Positions 25,996-35,748 of a stretch of DNA of 54,617 nt are shown here, one piece after another. Source of the stretch: an uncultured Acetatifactor sp. (lineage in GTDB: Bacteria; Bacillota; Clostridia; Lachnospirales; Lachnospiraceae). The DNA lies in NCBI GenBank assembly GCA_910587755.1, contig CAJUNZ010000005.1, positions 1 through 54,617 of the forward strand, written 5' to 3'. Position numbers and translations under genes: made by a program. The notes beneath the pieces are model-generated. The model was given only the letters and a program-made list of their open reading frames with translations, was not told the DNA's origin and did no database searches. Position 1 is the first letter of the stretch, and every line of letters begins with the position of its first letter.

Positions 25996-27096
25996 ATGCC
26001 GCCAGTATATGTGATGATCAAACCGGCCTCGGGCCTGTGCAATATGAGATGCAGCTACTGTTTTTATGCGGACGAGATGGAAAAGCGCACCCAGAGTTCT
26101 TATGGAATCATGGAGGAGGAGACCCTGGAGTGTGTGGTCCGGGAGATTCTGGACTATGCGGAGGGGGAGTGCACCATCGCCTTCCAGGGCGGGGAACCCA
26201 CGCTGGCGGGGCTGCCCTTTTTCCGCAGATGTCTGGAGCTGGAGAAGCAGTATAACAGGAAGCATGTGAGGATTTCCCATGCCCTCCAGACCAATGGCTA
26301 TGGCCTGGATCAGGAGTGGTGTGAGTTTCTGGCCGGGAATCATTTCCTGGTGGGGCTGTCCCTGGACGGAACTCTGGCCACCCACGACGCCTGCCGGAAG
26401 GATGCGAAGGGGCAGGGAACTTATCTGAGGATTCTGAAGGCGGCGGAGATGCTGAAAAGGGCAGGGGCGGAGTTCAATATCCTCACAGTGGTGAACGCAA
26501 GAACAGCCCCCAAGATACGCCGCATCTATGAGCAGTACAAAAAACAGGGATTCCTCTGGCAGCAGTATATCGCCTGCCTGGATCCTCTGGGAGAACGGCG
26601 GGGAGAGCGGGACTACTCCCTGACCCCCAAGGTTTACGGGCAGTTTCTCATTGATCTGTTTGATCTGTGGTATCTGGATCTGAGGCAGGGCAGACAGCCC
26701 TTTATCAGGCAATTTGAGAACTATATCGGGATCCTGGCAGGCCGCATGCCGGAGTCCTGTGAGCAGAGGGGAACCTGCGGCATACAGCATGTGGTGGAGG
26801 CGGACGGCAGTGTCTATCCCTGCGATTTTTATGTGCTGGATCAGTACCGTCTGGGGAACCTGCGGGAGGACAATTTCGGTAGGCTCCAGGAGCGCCGGAA
26901 GGAGATTTGCTTTGTGGAGGATTCCTTTCAGCGGGGGGAAGAGTGCGGCAGCTGCCGGTATTTTCCTGTGTGCAGGGGCGGGTGCAGAAGGCACAGGGAA
27001 CAGCAGGGGGGCGGCAATTATTTCTGCCAGTCCTACCGGATGTTCTTTGACGCCTGCCTGCCCAGGATGGCAGAGATTGCCCGCAGCATACGATAA
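25996..27096 (+). CDS. Anaerobic sulfatase-maturating radical SAM/SPASM enzyme
   Basis: This protein of 366 residues is strongly reminiscent of anSME enzymes, which oxidise a Cys or Ser of a sulfatase to formylglycine. The N-terminal MPPVYVMIKPASGLCNMRC carries the radical SAM cluster C15-x3-C19-x2-C22. FQGGEPTLAG is the SAM-binding GGE motif. The C-terminal SPASM part has C-x-I near 260, YPCDFYVLDQYRLGN (including the conserved Asp) and CGSCRYFPVCRGGCRRHRE for the two extra clusters. The start at 25996 has GGAGGGA; an ATG at 25972 lacks one. It follows the exporter gene by 36 bases and may be co-transcribed. No sulfatase is in the window, so its target is elsewhere or is a different peptide. 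Confidence 0.9.
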   Translation: MPPVYVMIKPASGLCNMRCSYCFYADEMEKRTQSSYGIMEEETLECVVREILDYAEGECTIAFQGGEPTLAGLPFFRRCLELEKQYNRKHVRISHALQTNGYGLDQEWCEFLAGNHFLVGLSLDGTLATHDACRKDAKGQGTYLRILKAAEMLKRAGAEFNILTVVNARTAPKIRRIYEQYKKQGFLWQQYIACLDPLGERRGERDYSLTPKVYGQFLIDLFDLWYLDLRQGRQPFIRQFENYIGILAGRMPESCEQRGTCGIQHVVEADGSVYPCDFYVLDQYRLGNLREDNFGRLQERRKEICFVEDSFQRGEECGSCRYFPVCRGGCRRHREQQGGGNYFCQSYRMFFDACLPRMAEIARSIR

Positions 27097-27138
27097 AGAG
27101 TTTTGGGAAGTTGTTTTGGAAGAAGGGGAGGACCGTAG

Positions 27139-30129
27139 ATGGCGGATCTGATGGGGAGCCTCAACGAAAGGCAGAGGGAAGCCGTTCTTGAGACGGAAGG
27201 GTATGTGAGAGTGATCGCCGGGGCGGGCAGCGGCAAGACAAAGCTTTTGGTGAGCCGCTATGCTTATCTGGTTCAGGATTACGGGATTGATTCCGCCAAT
27301 ATTCTCTGTGTGACTTTTACCAACAAGGCCGCCGGGGAGATGAAGAAAAGGATACGGGCTCTGATCGGGGAGGACAATGACGTCAGTCTTATCTGTACCT
27401 ATCATGGTTTCTGTAACCGGCTGCTGCGGGAGAATCCGGAGAAACTTTTTCTGGACAGGCAGTTCCAGATCATAGATTCCCACCAGCAGAAGGTGGTTCT
27501 GGGAGAAATCTACCAGAAATATGAGTTGAAAATGGACTATGCCAGCTTTGAGTCGATATTGAAAAAGCTTGGGGCTGTGAAAAAGGATACGGAATACGTG
27601 CCAAGACTGTGCAACCCTGTTCCCTGCCAGATTCTTAAAGAGATAAAGGACCAGGACGACCGTATTATGGAAGAATTTCTGCAGAGACAGAAGGCCACCT
27701 ACTCCCTGGACTTTCACGACCTGATCTGCTTTGCCATCTACCTTCTGGAGACCGATGAGGGGATCCGGGAAAAGTGGCAGGACCGGTTGAATTACATTAT
27801 GGTGGACGAGTTTCAGGACAGCTCTTCTGTGGAGATGCGCCTGGTGGAAATTCTCTCCGGAAAGTATCAGAATATGATGATTGTGGGGGATCCTGACCAG
27901 AACATTTATGAGTGGCGGGGGTCGGATGTGAGGCTTCTGGTGGATTTTGACAAGGATCACGACCCTACCAGAACCATTATTCTCAATCAGAATTACAGAT
28001 CCACACCTCAGATTCTGCAGTGTGCCAACGCGCTTATAGAGAAGAATGAGCTGCGGCTGAAGAAGGATCTGTTTACAAGAAATGAGGCGGGAGCGCCGGT
28101 GTTCCATTACCATTCCAAGGATGAGATCCAGGAGATGGAGGCGGTGGTTCAAAATATTAAACATCTGCGGGCCAGGGAGGGGATGCGGTACTCGGATTTT
28201 GCCATTATTTACCGGGCAAGTTTTCTGTCCCGCATGGCGGAGAAAAAGCTTGTGGAGAAAAATATTCCCTACGAAATTTTCGGCGGAGTCCGCTTTTACC
28301 AGAGGATGGAGATCCTGGATGTGCTGGCATATCTGAAGTTAATCGCCTATGATGATGATCTGTCCTTCAGGAGGGTGGCAAACACTCCCAGCCGAAGGTT
28401 TGGCCGGGCGAAGATGAATTATCTGGAGGCTGTCAGAAACGGCGGTCACAGAACTCTTTTTGCCGCTCTGGAGGAGCATCTGGAGGATAAAATTTTTCAG
28501 AACAGCGATATTGCCTCCTTTGTGCAGCTGATCCAGTCTCTGCGGACGAAATGCGGGCAGAAGCGGATCTCCGAGATTGTCAACCAGGTGACAAGGGATT
28601 CGGGCTATGAGGCTTATATCCGGGAGCTTGGGGATGAGGAGAGACTGGAAAATCTGGCGGAGTTTAAGCGCATTGCAAATGAGTTTGAACGGGAATTCGG
28701 GGAGAATCTGAGCCTGGATGAATTTCTGCAGCAGATTGCTCTTCAGTCCGGGGAGGAGAGGGATGAGGCAAAGGACACAGTGAAGCTTATGACCATCCAT
28801 TCCTCCAAGGGTCTGGAATTTCCGGTGGTATTTGTTCTGGGGTTTTCGGAGGGGATCTTTCCCTCTGCCAAGACCCTGGGGGAGAGAAAAAAACTGGGTC
28901 TGGAAGAAGAGCGCAGGCTGTGCTATGTGGCCATTACCAGGGCGGAGAAGCACCTTTTCCTGATGGAATCCGAGGGCAGCACTCCCGGGGGGATCAAAAA
29001 ACTGGTGTCCCGTTTCCTGGAGGAGATCGGGGAGAACAACTATACCAGAATAGGGCGGATCTCAGAGGACCTGAAACAGGAGAGCAGGGGGTATGCGGCA
29101 AAGCTGGACCGGGAGATTCAAATGGAAAGGCCGGCGGTCAGGAAGGCGGGAGATCAGGTGGAACACCATATCTTTGGAAAGGGAACCATCCTCTCTGTAG
29201 ATGCCAAAAGGGGAAGCTATTCCATTCAGTTTGAGAAGGTAAAATTGCCCAGAAATATCTCCGCAGGCTATTTTTCCCAGGAACATTCAGCCCCGCCTCT
29301 CCAGAGAGAAGGCGGACCCCAGGAAGGAGCCGTGGCAGAACCCCAGCCCCAAAAGCAAGAACCGTCCGGTGTGGGACCGAAAGTGGAGGAGGCTCCCTCC
29401 AGCGTGACGCCGGAAGGGGAGGAGGGGGAGGAGAAAGCTCTTTCAGGCAGAACGCCGGAAGCGAAGAAGGGGCATCTCTCCGGTGAGACGCCGGGGACAG
29501 AGAGGAACAAGCCGGACAGGACCGATCTGCCGGCCACAACACCTGCTTGGAAGGAAGAGGAGCCTTCCGGATCAGAGGCCGGGGAAAAGACCCAGGAGTA
29601 CAAGCCGGACGAATCCGAACAGGAGGAGTATGAAGCCGCCCGCCTGAGAGCGCTGAAGGAGAACAGCCCCAACCTGTGGAAGCGTCAGTCCGTACCCCAT
29701 CAGGGATGGACCTGTGTGGGAGTGGAGGATCTGGGGGCGCCGGTGGGAATCTGTCAGATGTGCGGATACCAGATCATACGCTATGCCCATCAGATGGAAC
29801 ACCCTCAATATGCCGGTCTGTCGGTGGGATGCGTATGCGCAGGCAGAATGGAAGGGGACGTGGCGGGGGCAAAACGCCGGGAAGCGGAGTTCAAAAACAG
29901 GCAGGCAAGGCGGGTGAATTTCTTTAAGCGCCAGTGGAAACATTCCCAGAAAGGAAATGAGTATCTGAAGATAGACGGGCATGTGGCGGTGCTGTATCAT
30001 CCGGCCAGGGCGGGAAATGTGTGGAAATATTCCATAGACAATGAATTCTGCAAGGCCGTGTATCCCACCAGGGAAAGGGCCCTGGCAGGAGTGTTTGACA
30101 GATTGGAACAGCTAAAAGGCAGAAAATGA
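27139..30129 (+). CDS. PcrA/UvrD-type ATP-dependent DNA helicase with C-terminal zinc-ribbon-like extension
   Basis: This protein of 996 residues is a superfamily 1A 3'-5' helicase. Motif I (GAGSGKT, near 30), motif II (VDEFQDSS), motif III (GDPDQNIYEWRGSD), motif IV-VI (YRSTPQI, TIHSSKGLEF, YVAITRAEKHL) and a Tudor-like segment (VEHHIFGKGTILSV) are in order up to about residue 710. A Pro/Glu/Lys-rich linker (about 715-830) with degenerate repeats follows. A final domain carries C-x2-C (CQMCGYQI) and C-x-C (VGCVCAGRM) and then basic helices. The usual family length is about 730 residues, so the last 170 residues are an added domain I do not recognise. Start 27139 follows GGGGAGGA. Confidence 0.92.
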   Translation: MADLMGSLNERQREAVLETEGYVRVIAGAGSGKTKLLVSRYAYLVQDYGIDSANILCVTFTNKAAGEMKKRIRALIGEDNDVSLICTYHGFCNRLLRENPEKLFLDRQFQIIDSHQQKVVLGEIYQKYELKMDYASFESILKKLGAVKKDTEYVPRLCNPVPCQILKEIKDQDDRIMEEFLQRQKATYSLDFHDLICFAIYLLETDEGIREKWQDRLNYIMVDEFQDSSSVEMRLVEILSGKYQNMMIVGDPDQNIYEWRGSDVRLLVDFDKDHDPTRTIILNQNYRSTPQILQCANALIEKNELRLKKDLFTRNEAGAPVFHYHSKDEIQEMEAVVQNIKHLRAREGMRYSDFAIIYRASFLSRMAEKKLVEKNIPYEIFGGVRFYQRMEILDVLAYLKLIAYDDDLSFRRVANTPSRRFGRAKMNYLEAVRNGGHRTLFAALEEHLEDKIFQNSDIASFVQLIQSLRTKCGQKRISEIVNQVTRDSGYEAYIRELGDEERLENLAEFKRIANEFEREFGENLSLDEFLQQIALQSGEERDEAKDTVKLMTIHSSKGLEFPVVFVLGFSEGIFPSAKTLGERKKLGLEEERRLCYVAITRAEKHLFLMESEGSTPGGIKKLVSRFLEEIGENNYTRIGRISEDLKQESRGYAAKLDREIQMERPAVRKAGDQVEHHIFGKGTILSVDAKRGSYSIQFEKVKLPRNISAGYFSQEHSAPPLQREGGPQEGAVAEPQPQKQEPSGVGPKVEEAPSSVTPEGEEGEEKALSGRTPEAKKGHLSGETPGTERNKPDRTDLPATTPAWKEEEPSGSEAGEKTQEYKPDESEQEEYEAARLRALKENSPNLWKRQSVPHQGWTCVGVEDLGAPVGICQMCGYQIIRYAHQMEHPQYAGLSVGCVCAGRMEGDVAGAKRREAEFKNRQARRVNFFKRQWKHSQKGNEYLKIDGHVAVLYHPARAGNVWKYSIDNEFCKAVYPTRERALAGVFDRLEQLKGRK

Positions 30130-30177
30130 GAGGAGAATAAAAAGGCGGGCATAAACTGCCCGTGGGGGGAGAAAGCA

Positions 30178-30927
30178 GTGGAAAACGACAGCAAAATACT
30201 TGGGAAAATCAAACTTGTTATGATTATCCTTGTGTGCATCCTTGCGGCACTTGTGATTGCAGGGATTATGTACGTGAGGGATTATTATCCTGCGGAAGAT
30301 ATGGTGCTGGCGGCTATGGCTTCGGACAGCGGGGCCACCGTGGAACAGATCAACGATAAGACAATGGTGTTTCTTCCTGCAGAGGGAGATCCTGTGGCAG
30401 GACTGATATTTTACCCCGGAGGAAAGGTGGAGTATACAGCCTATGCGCCCCTGCTCCATGCCCTGGCGCAGCAGGGGGTGCTCTGTGTGCTGGTGGAGAT
30501 GCCCTTTAATCTGGCGGTGCTTGACGTGGATGCGGCGGAGGGAATCCAGGAAAAATTCCCTGAGATCCAGGACTGGTACATTGGCGGACATTCCCTGGGA
30601 GGTTCCATGGCCGCCAGCTATGTGGCGGAGCATCAGAAGGAGTACAGGGGCCTGGTTCTGCTGGCGGCGTATTCCACAGAGGATCTCAGCGGCTCCGGTT
30701 TGAAAGTGGTGTCCATATACGGCAGTAAGGACGAAGTGATGAACATGAAAAAGTACCAGGACAACCGGTCCAACCTTCCGGGGGATACCCGGGAATATGT
30801 GATAGAAGGAGGCTGTCATGCCCAGTTTGGCTGTTATGGAGTCCAGGAAGGGGACGGTATTCCGGCGCTCTCCGGGGAAGAGCAGCGCAGCAGCACTGTC
30901 CGGTTCATTGTGGATTCCATAAAATAA
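30178..30927 (+). CDS. Membrane-anchored alpha/beta hydrolase
   Basis: This protein of 249 residues has one N-terminal membrane segment (about residues 12-33) and an extracytoplasmic alpha/beta-hydrolase domain. The nucleophile elbow GGHSLGGS puts Ser139 as nucleophile. The acid is in YGSKDEV, and the His is in GGCHAQFG, so the triad is complete. The oxyanion region FYPGGKVEY matches the Abhydrolase_5 group. GTG start at 30178 with GGGGGGAGAAAG. Substrate unknown; it stands between the helicase and dnaE. Confidence 0.85.
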   Translation: MENDSKILGKIKLVMIILVCILAALVIAGIMYVRDYYPAEDMVLAAMASDSGATVEQINDKTMVFLPAEGDPVAGLIFYPGGKVEYTAYAPLLHALAQQGVLCVLVEMPFNLAVLDVDAAEGIQEKFPEIQDWYIGGHSLGGSMAASYVAEHQKEYRGLVLLAAYSTEDLSGSGLKVVSIYGSKDEVMNMKKYQDNRSNLPGDTREYVIEGGCHAQFGCYGVQEGDGIPALSGEEQRSSTVRFIVDSIK

Positions 30928-30978
30928 GAAAAATGGCACCAAATTGATGAATAGAAGATAGAAAAAAGGAGTCCCCAT

Positions 30979-33900
30979 ATGGCATTTGCGCATCTTCACG
31001 TCCACACAGAGTATTCTCTTCTGGACGGTTCCAACAAAATCAAAGAGTATGTGGCCCGTGTGAAGGAGCTGGGGATGGACAGCGCTGCCATCACAGACCA
31101 CGGCGTCATGTACGGCGTCATTGACTTTTACCGGGAGGCCAGGGCGGCCGGCATCCGGCCCATTATCGGCTGTGAGGTCTATGTTGCGCCGGGGTCCCGG
31201 TTTGACAAGGAGTCCGGCGGGGGGGAGGACAGGTACTATCACCTGGTGCTGCTTGCGGAGAATAACACAGGTTATGCCAATCTGATGAAAATTGTCAGCA
31301 AGGGATTTACCGAAGGATACTACTATAAGCCCCGGGTGGATATGGAAGTGCTGGAGCACTACCACGAGGGCATTATTGCCCTCTCCGCCTGCCTGGCCGG
31401 GGAAGTGCAGCGGAATATTTCCAAGGGCCTGCCGGAGGAGGCCCGGAAAGCGGCCAGAAGGTACGAAGCCTGCTTTGGCAGGGGGAATTTCTTCCTGGAG
31501 CTCCAGGACCATGGATACCCGGAACAGAGGATGGTGAACCCGGAGCTTTTGAAAATGAGCCGGGAACTGGACATTCCCCTGGTGGCCACCAATGACGTCC
31601 ACTACACGATGGCTGAGGACGCGGACGCCCACGATATTCTTCTGTGCATCCAGACCAACAAGAAACTGGCCGACCAGGACAGAATGCGCTACGAGGGGGG
31701 CCAGTTCTATGTGAAAAGCGAGGAGGAGATGAAGGAACTGTTCCCCTACGCCCTGGAGGCTCTGGAGAACACCCAGCGCATTGCCCAACGCTGTCAGGTG
31801 GAGATTGAGTTTGGGGTCTCCAAGCTGCCCAGATATCAGGTGCCGGAGGGGTATGATTCCTGGAGTTACCTGAACAAACTGTGCAGCGACGGTCTGGCTG
31901 AGCGCTACGGGGATGGGGATAAGCCTGCGGGGAACACAGGGCAGACTCTCCGGGAGAGGCTTGACTATGAACTTTCTGTCATTCAATCCATGGGGTTTGT
32001 GGACTATTTTCTGGTGGTGTGGGATTTTATCAATTATGCCAGGGGGAAGGACATTCCCGTGGGGCCGGGCAGGGGCTCCGCCGCAGGCAGCATTGTCTCC
32101 TACTGCTTAAAGATCACCAACATTGAGCCCATACGTTACAATCTGCTCTTTGAGCGTTTTCTGAATCCGGAGCGTGTGTCCATGCCGGATATCGACGTGG
32201 ATTTTTGCTTTAACCGCCGGCAGGAAGTCATTGACTATGTGAGTGAGAAATACGGCGCCGAGAAGGTGGTACAGATTGTCACCTTTGGAACCCTTGCAGC
32301 CAAGAATGTGATCCGGGATGTGGGCCGGGTGCTGGATCTGCCCTATGCCCTGTTTGACTCCATCGCCAAGATGGTGCCCAGCGAGCAGAACAAACCTGTC
32401 TCCCTGGACAAGGCTCTGGAGATGAATCCGGAGATGCGGAAACAGTACAAGGAGGACGAGCAGGTGCGCCACCTTCTGGACATGTGCAGACGTCTGGAGG
32501 GGCTGCCCAGGCACTCGGGCATGCACGCGGCGGGAGTGGTAATCTGCCCGGAGGAGGCGGATGAGTTTGTGCCCCTGTCCCGGGGGAGCAACGGCGCCAT
32601 CACCACCCAGTTTACCATGACCACCCTGGAGGAGCTGGGGCTTTTAAAGATGGATTTCCTGGGGCTGAGAACCCTGACGGTGATCCACGACGCGGTGGAG
32701 TATGTGAAACAGTCCACCGGGAAAACCATCGACATTGAACACCTGGACTACGGGGATCCCCAGGTGTACGCCTCCATCAGCACAGGAAGGACCGACGGCA
32801 TCTTTCAGCTGGAGAGCGGAGGCATGCGGAATTTCATGAAGGAGCTTCGGCCCCGGACCCTGGAGGACATTATTGACGGAATCTCCCTCTACCGTCCGGG
32901 CCCCATGGACTCCATACCCAAGTACATCCGGGGCAGAACCGACAGCAGCGCCATCACTTACTCCTGCCCGGAGCTGGAACCCATTCTGGCCCCCACCTAC
33001 GGATGCATTATCTACCAGGAGCAGGTGATGCAGATTGTCCGGGATCTGGGCGGATACACCATGGGGCGCAGCGACCTGGTGCGCCGGGCCATGAGCAAGA
33101 AAAAACATGCCGTCATGGAGAAGGAGCGGACCAATTTTATCCATGGCAATCCCCAGGAGGGGGTGCCCGGGTGCGGTGCACGGGGTATTGGGGAAAAAGT
33201 GGCAAACGGCATTTTCGACGATATGATAGATTTTGCAGAATACGCCTTCAACAAGTCCCACGCGGCGGGCTATGCGGTGGTGGCCTACCAGACCGCCTAT
33301 CTAAAGCACTATCATCCCGTAGAATTCATGGCGGCCCTGATGACTTCGGTTATAGACAGCCCCAAGAAAGTGTCCGAGTACATTCTCACCTGCCGGAACA
33401 TGGGGATTGCTCTGCTGCCTCCGAATATCAACCAGGGGGCGGGGGGATTTTCTGTCTCCGGCGACAGCATCCGCTATGCCCTCACGGCCATCAAGGGAGT
33501 GGGCTGGGCGCCCATTGAAAACATTGTGGAGGAGAGGGAGCAGAGGGGGCCTTTTACCAGCCTGAAGGACTTTATCACCCGCACCACCAACAAGGAAGTG
33601 AGCAAGAGGGCGGTGGAGAGCTTTATCAAGGCAGGGGCTCTGGACGGCCTGGGAGGCACCCGGAAACAGTATATGAGCGTGTATGTGCAGTTCATAGACC
33701 AGGCCGGAAAGGACAAGAAGAACAACCTGGCCGGACAGTTGTCCCTCTTTGACATTGCGGAGGATTCCCAGAAGGAAGAATTTGAGATCCGCCTGCCGGA
33801 TGTGGGGGAATATCCCAAGGAGATGCTTCTGGCTTTTGAGAAAGAGGTTCTGGGCATCTATCTGAGCGGACATCCCCTGGAGGCCTACCAGCAGCTGTGG

Positions 33901-34572
33901 CAGAAACACATCACCCACACCACCAGCGATTTTGCCCTGGATCAGGAGACCGGGGAGGTGCAGGCCCAGGATCAGGACTTGGCTGTGGTGGGGGGAATGA
34001 TCGCAGACCGGACCATTAAGTACACCAGAAATGACAAGGTGATGGCGTTTCTGAGCCTGGAGGATCTGGTGGGGAATGTGGAGGTGGTGGTCTTTCCAAA
34101 GGATTACGAGCGGTACAGCGCCCTGCTTGTGGAGGAGGGCAAAGTCTTTATCAAAGGGCGGGTGAGCCTGGAGGAGGACAAGGACGGGAAGCTGATCTTC
34201 GAGCAGGCGGTCTCTTTTGAGGACGCCGCCGGGGCAGGGCAGGGACCGCTGTTTGGGAAGCGGTATAACAGCAGGGACAGATACAATGCCGCCGGACAGG
34301 ACAGGAAAGGCGGCCAGGGAGCATCCCAGGGGGCCAAAAAGGTCCCCAAAGGGATCTGGATCCAGTTTCCAAATGGGGAGAACTATGCCGCCAGGGAGCA
34401 GGAACTTTTCAGCGCAGTGGAAGGGAATGCCGGAAATGACGACATTGTGATCTACTTAAAGGACACCAGGGCCTATAAGACCCTGCCTCCCCAGAGGAGA
34501 GTGAAGGCGGCTCCGGAACTTTTGCAGAAACTGGAGGGTATTTTTGGAAGGGAAAATGTAAAATTCCGTTAA
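30979..34572 (+). CDS. dnaE: DNA polymerase III alpha subunit
   Basis: This is the replicative polymerase catalytic subunit of the DnaE type, 1197 residues. The N-terminal PHP domain (HLHVHTEYSLLDG), the polymerase palm Asp motif (MPDIDVDF, near 408) and a third Asp in KMDFLGLRTL are present. The helix-hairpin-helix and beta-binding regions and a C-terminal OB-fold follow (VVGGMIADRTIKYTRN onward), with a tail beyond it. Length fits DnaE (about 1150-1200). AAAAAAGGAG before ATG 30979 gives the start. Confidence 0.96.
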   Translation: MAFAHLHVHTEYSLLDGSNKIKEYVARVKELGMDSAAITDHGVMYGVIDFYREARAAGIRPIIGCEVYVAPGSRFDKESGGGEDRYYHLVLLAENNTGYANLMKIVSKGFTEGYYYKPRVDMEVLEHYHEGIIALSACLAGEVQRNISKGLPEEARKAARRYEACFGRGNFFLELQDHGYPEQRMVNPELLKMSRELDIPLVATNDVHYTMAEDADAHDILLCIQTNKKLADQDRMRYEGGQFYVKSEEEMKELFPYALEALENTQRIAQRCQVEIEFGVSKLPRYQVPEGYDSWSYLNKLCSDGLAERYGDGDKPAGNTGQTLRERLDYELSVIQSMGFVDYFLVVWDFINYARGKDIPVGPGRGSAAGSIVSYCLKITNIEPIRYNLLFERFLNPERVSMPDIDVDFCFNRRQEVIDYVSEKYGAEKVVQIVTFGTLAAKNVIRDVGRVLDLPYALFDSIAKMVPSEQNKPVSLDKALEMNPEMRKQYKEDEQVRHLLDMCRRLEGLPRHSGMHAAGVVICPEEADEFVPLSRGSNGAITTQFTMTTLEELGLLKMDFLGLRTLTVIHDAVEYVKQSTGKTIDIEHLDYGDPQVYASISTGRTDGIFQLESGGMRNFMKELRPRTLEDIIDGISLYRPGPMDSIPKYIRGRTDSSAITYSCPELEPILAPTYGCIIYQEQVMQIVRDLGGYTMGRSDLVRRAMSKKKHAVMEKERTNFIHGNPQEGVPGCGARGIGEKVANGIFDDMIDFAEYAFNKSHAAGYAVVAYQTAYLKHYHPVEFMAALMTSVIDSPKKVSEYILTCRNMGIALLPPNINQGAGGFSVSGDSIRYALTAIKGVGWAPIENIVEEREQRGPFTSLKDFITRTTNKEVSKRAVESFIKAGALDGLGGTRKQYMSVYVQFIDQAGKDKKNNLAGQLSLFDIAEDSQKEEFEIRLPDVGEYPKEMLLAFEKEVLGIYLSGHPLEAYQQLWQKHITHTTSDFALDQETGEVQAQDQDLAVVGGMIADRTIKYTRNDKVMAFLSLEDLVGNVEVVVFPKDYERYSALLVEEGKVFIKGRVSLEEDKDGKLIFEQAVSFEDAAGAGQGPLFGKRYNSRDRYNAAGQDRKGGQGASQGAKKVPKGIWIQFPNGENYAAREQELFSAVEGNAGNDDIVIYLKDTRAYKTLPPQRRVKAAPELLQKLEGIFGRENVKFR

Positions 34573-34590
34573 AATTTCCGGCGGCAGCTA

Positions 34591-34619
34591 TTGAAAACCG
34601 TATGAAAATGGATTAAAAT
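34591..34619 (+). promoter_or_regulatory. Promoter of pfkA
   Basis: TTGAAA at 34591-34596 and TAAAAT at 34614-34619 are 17 bases apart. The palindromic element at 34616-34661 begins at the -10 box, so it covers the likely transcription start and could act as an operator or 5' hairpin. Confidence 0.55.
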
Positions 34620-34661
34620 GGTAACAGTTCAATGTCCTGTCTGAACTGTTACTTAAAATGG
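34616..34661. repeat. Dispersed palindromic repeat, copy 1
   Basis: Arms GTAACAGTTCA (34621-34631) and TGAACTGTTAC (34642-34652) are a perfect 11-base inverted repeat around a 10-base loop, ATGTCCTGTC. It is flanked by AAAATG on both sides. A second copy lies at 37863-37908 with the same loop plan (GTGCCCTGTC) and AAAGTG flanks. Confidence 0.8.
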
Positions 34662-34722
34662 TGCCTGGATAGTAAGGACATGTCTATAAATAACTTGCTA
34701 AAAATGTTAAGGAGGTTTGACA

Positions 34723-35697
34723 ATGGCCAACGAATTGAAGACTATTGCTGTTTTGACAAGCGGAGGGGATGCGCCGGGCATGAACGCTGCCATCCGCGCA
34801 GTGGTCCGTACCGCTATCTATAGAGGGCTGAAGGTCAAGGGAATTAAGAAGGGTTACAACGGTCTGCTGAATGAGGATATTATCGACATGGAGCCCCGGC
34901 ACGTGTCCGACATCATCCAGCGGGGAGGTACGGTTCTGGGCACGGCCAGGTGCCTGGAGTTCAAGAAGCCGGAGTATCAGCAGAAGGGCGCGGAAATCTG
35001 TGAGAAACATGGGATAGACGGTATTGTCGTGATTGGCGGCGACGGCTCCTACAGGGGAGCCAGGGCTCTGTCCAGACTGGGAATCAATGCCATAGGCATT
35101 CCCGGCACAATCGACCTGGACATTGCCTGCACAGAGTACACCATTGGTTTTGACACTGCGGTCAACACCGCCATGCAGGCCATTGACAAGGTGAAGGACA
35201 CTTCCTCCTCCCATGAGCGTTGCAGTATCATTGAGGTTATGGGAAGGCATGCGGGGTATATTGCACTCTGGTGCGGTGTCGCCAACGGCGCGGAGGATAT
35301 TCTGCTTCCGGAGAATTATGATTACAATGAGCAGGAAATTATCAACCATATTATTGCCAGCCGCAAGAAGGGCAAGATACATCATCTGATCATCAACGCA
35401 GAGGGCATCGGCCACTCCACCTCCATGGCCAGGAGAATCGAGGCGGCCACAGGGATTGAGACCAGGGCCACCATCCTGGGCTACATGCAGAGGGGAGGCA
35501 GCCCCACTGCCACCGACCGTTACTATGCGTCCATTATGGGGGCCTATGCGGTGGACGCCATGCTGGAGGGGAAGACCAACCGTGTGGTGGGCTACAGGTT
35601 CGGAGAATTTACGGACTTCGACATTGAGGAGGCTCTGATGATGCAGAAGGGCATTGACAGATATCAGTACGAAGTGGCAAGAATGCTCACCATTTAA
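34723..35697 (+). CDS. pfkA: ATP-dependent 6-phosphofructokinase
   Basis: This is a glycolytic kinase of 324 residues, the usual length for a bacterial PfkA. It shows the phosphate-binding SGGDAPGMNAAIR, GGDGSYRGA (Gly at the position that favours ATP over pyrophosphate), the catalytic segment TIDLDIACTEYTIGFDTA, and the fructose-6-phosphate region EVMGRHAGYIAL. TIDLD has Leu where the common form is TIDND. ATG 34723 follows AAGGAGG; a TTG two codons earlier is less likely. It is monocistronic, with its own promoter and a strong terminator. Confidence 0.95.
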   Translation: MANELKTIAVLTSGGDAPGMNAAIRAVVRTAIYRGLKVKGIKKGYNGLLNEDIIDMEPRHVSDIIQRGGTVLGTARCLEFKKPEYQQKGAEICEKHGIDGIVVIGGDGSYRGARALSRLGINAIGIPGTIDLDIACTEYTIGFDTAVNTAMQAIDKVKDTSSSHERCSIIEVMGRHAGYIALWCGVANGAEDILLPENYDYNEQEIINHIIASRKKGKIHHLIINAEGIGHSTSMARRIEAATGIETRATILGYMQRGGSPTATDRYYASIMGAYAVDAMLEGKTNRVVGYRFGEFTDFDIEEALMMQKGIDRYQYEVARMLTI

Positions 35698-35707
35698 ACA
35701 CAGAATC

Positions 35708-35748
35708 AAAAAACCGGGCAGGGAGTTTTATCCCTGGCCGGTTTTTTT
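35708..35748 (+). terminator. Rho-independent terminator after pfkA
   Basis: The stem AAAAAACCGG-GC-AGGGA pairs with TCCCT-GG-CCGGTTTTTTT across a 6-base loop, ending in seven T residues. It lies 10 bases after the stop. Confidence 0.9.

Noticed and set aside
3000..27096. A RiPP or lanthipeptide biosynthetic cluster
   Set aside because: Exporters and a radical SAM enzyme are present, but there is no convincing precursor peptide, no LanB/LanM/PqqD-type protein, and the radical SAM enzyme matches sulfatase maturases.
25822..28164. Very long minus-strand open frame opposite the radical SAM and helicase genes
   Set aside because: It is a shadow of strongly supported plus-strand genes in GC-rich DNA; its translation has no family pattern.
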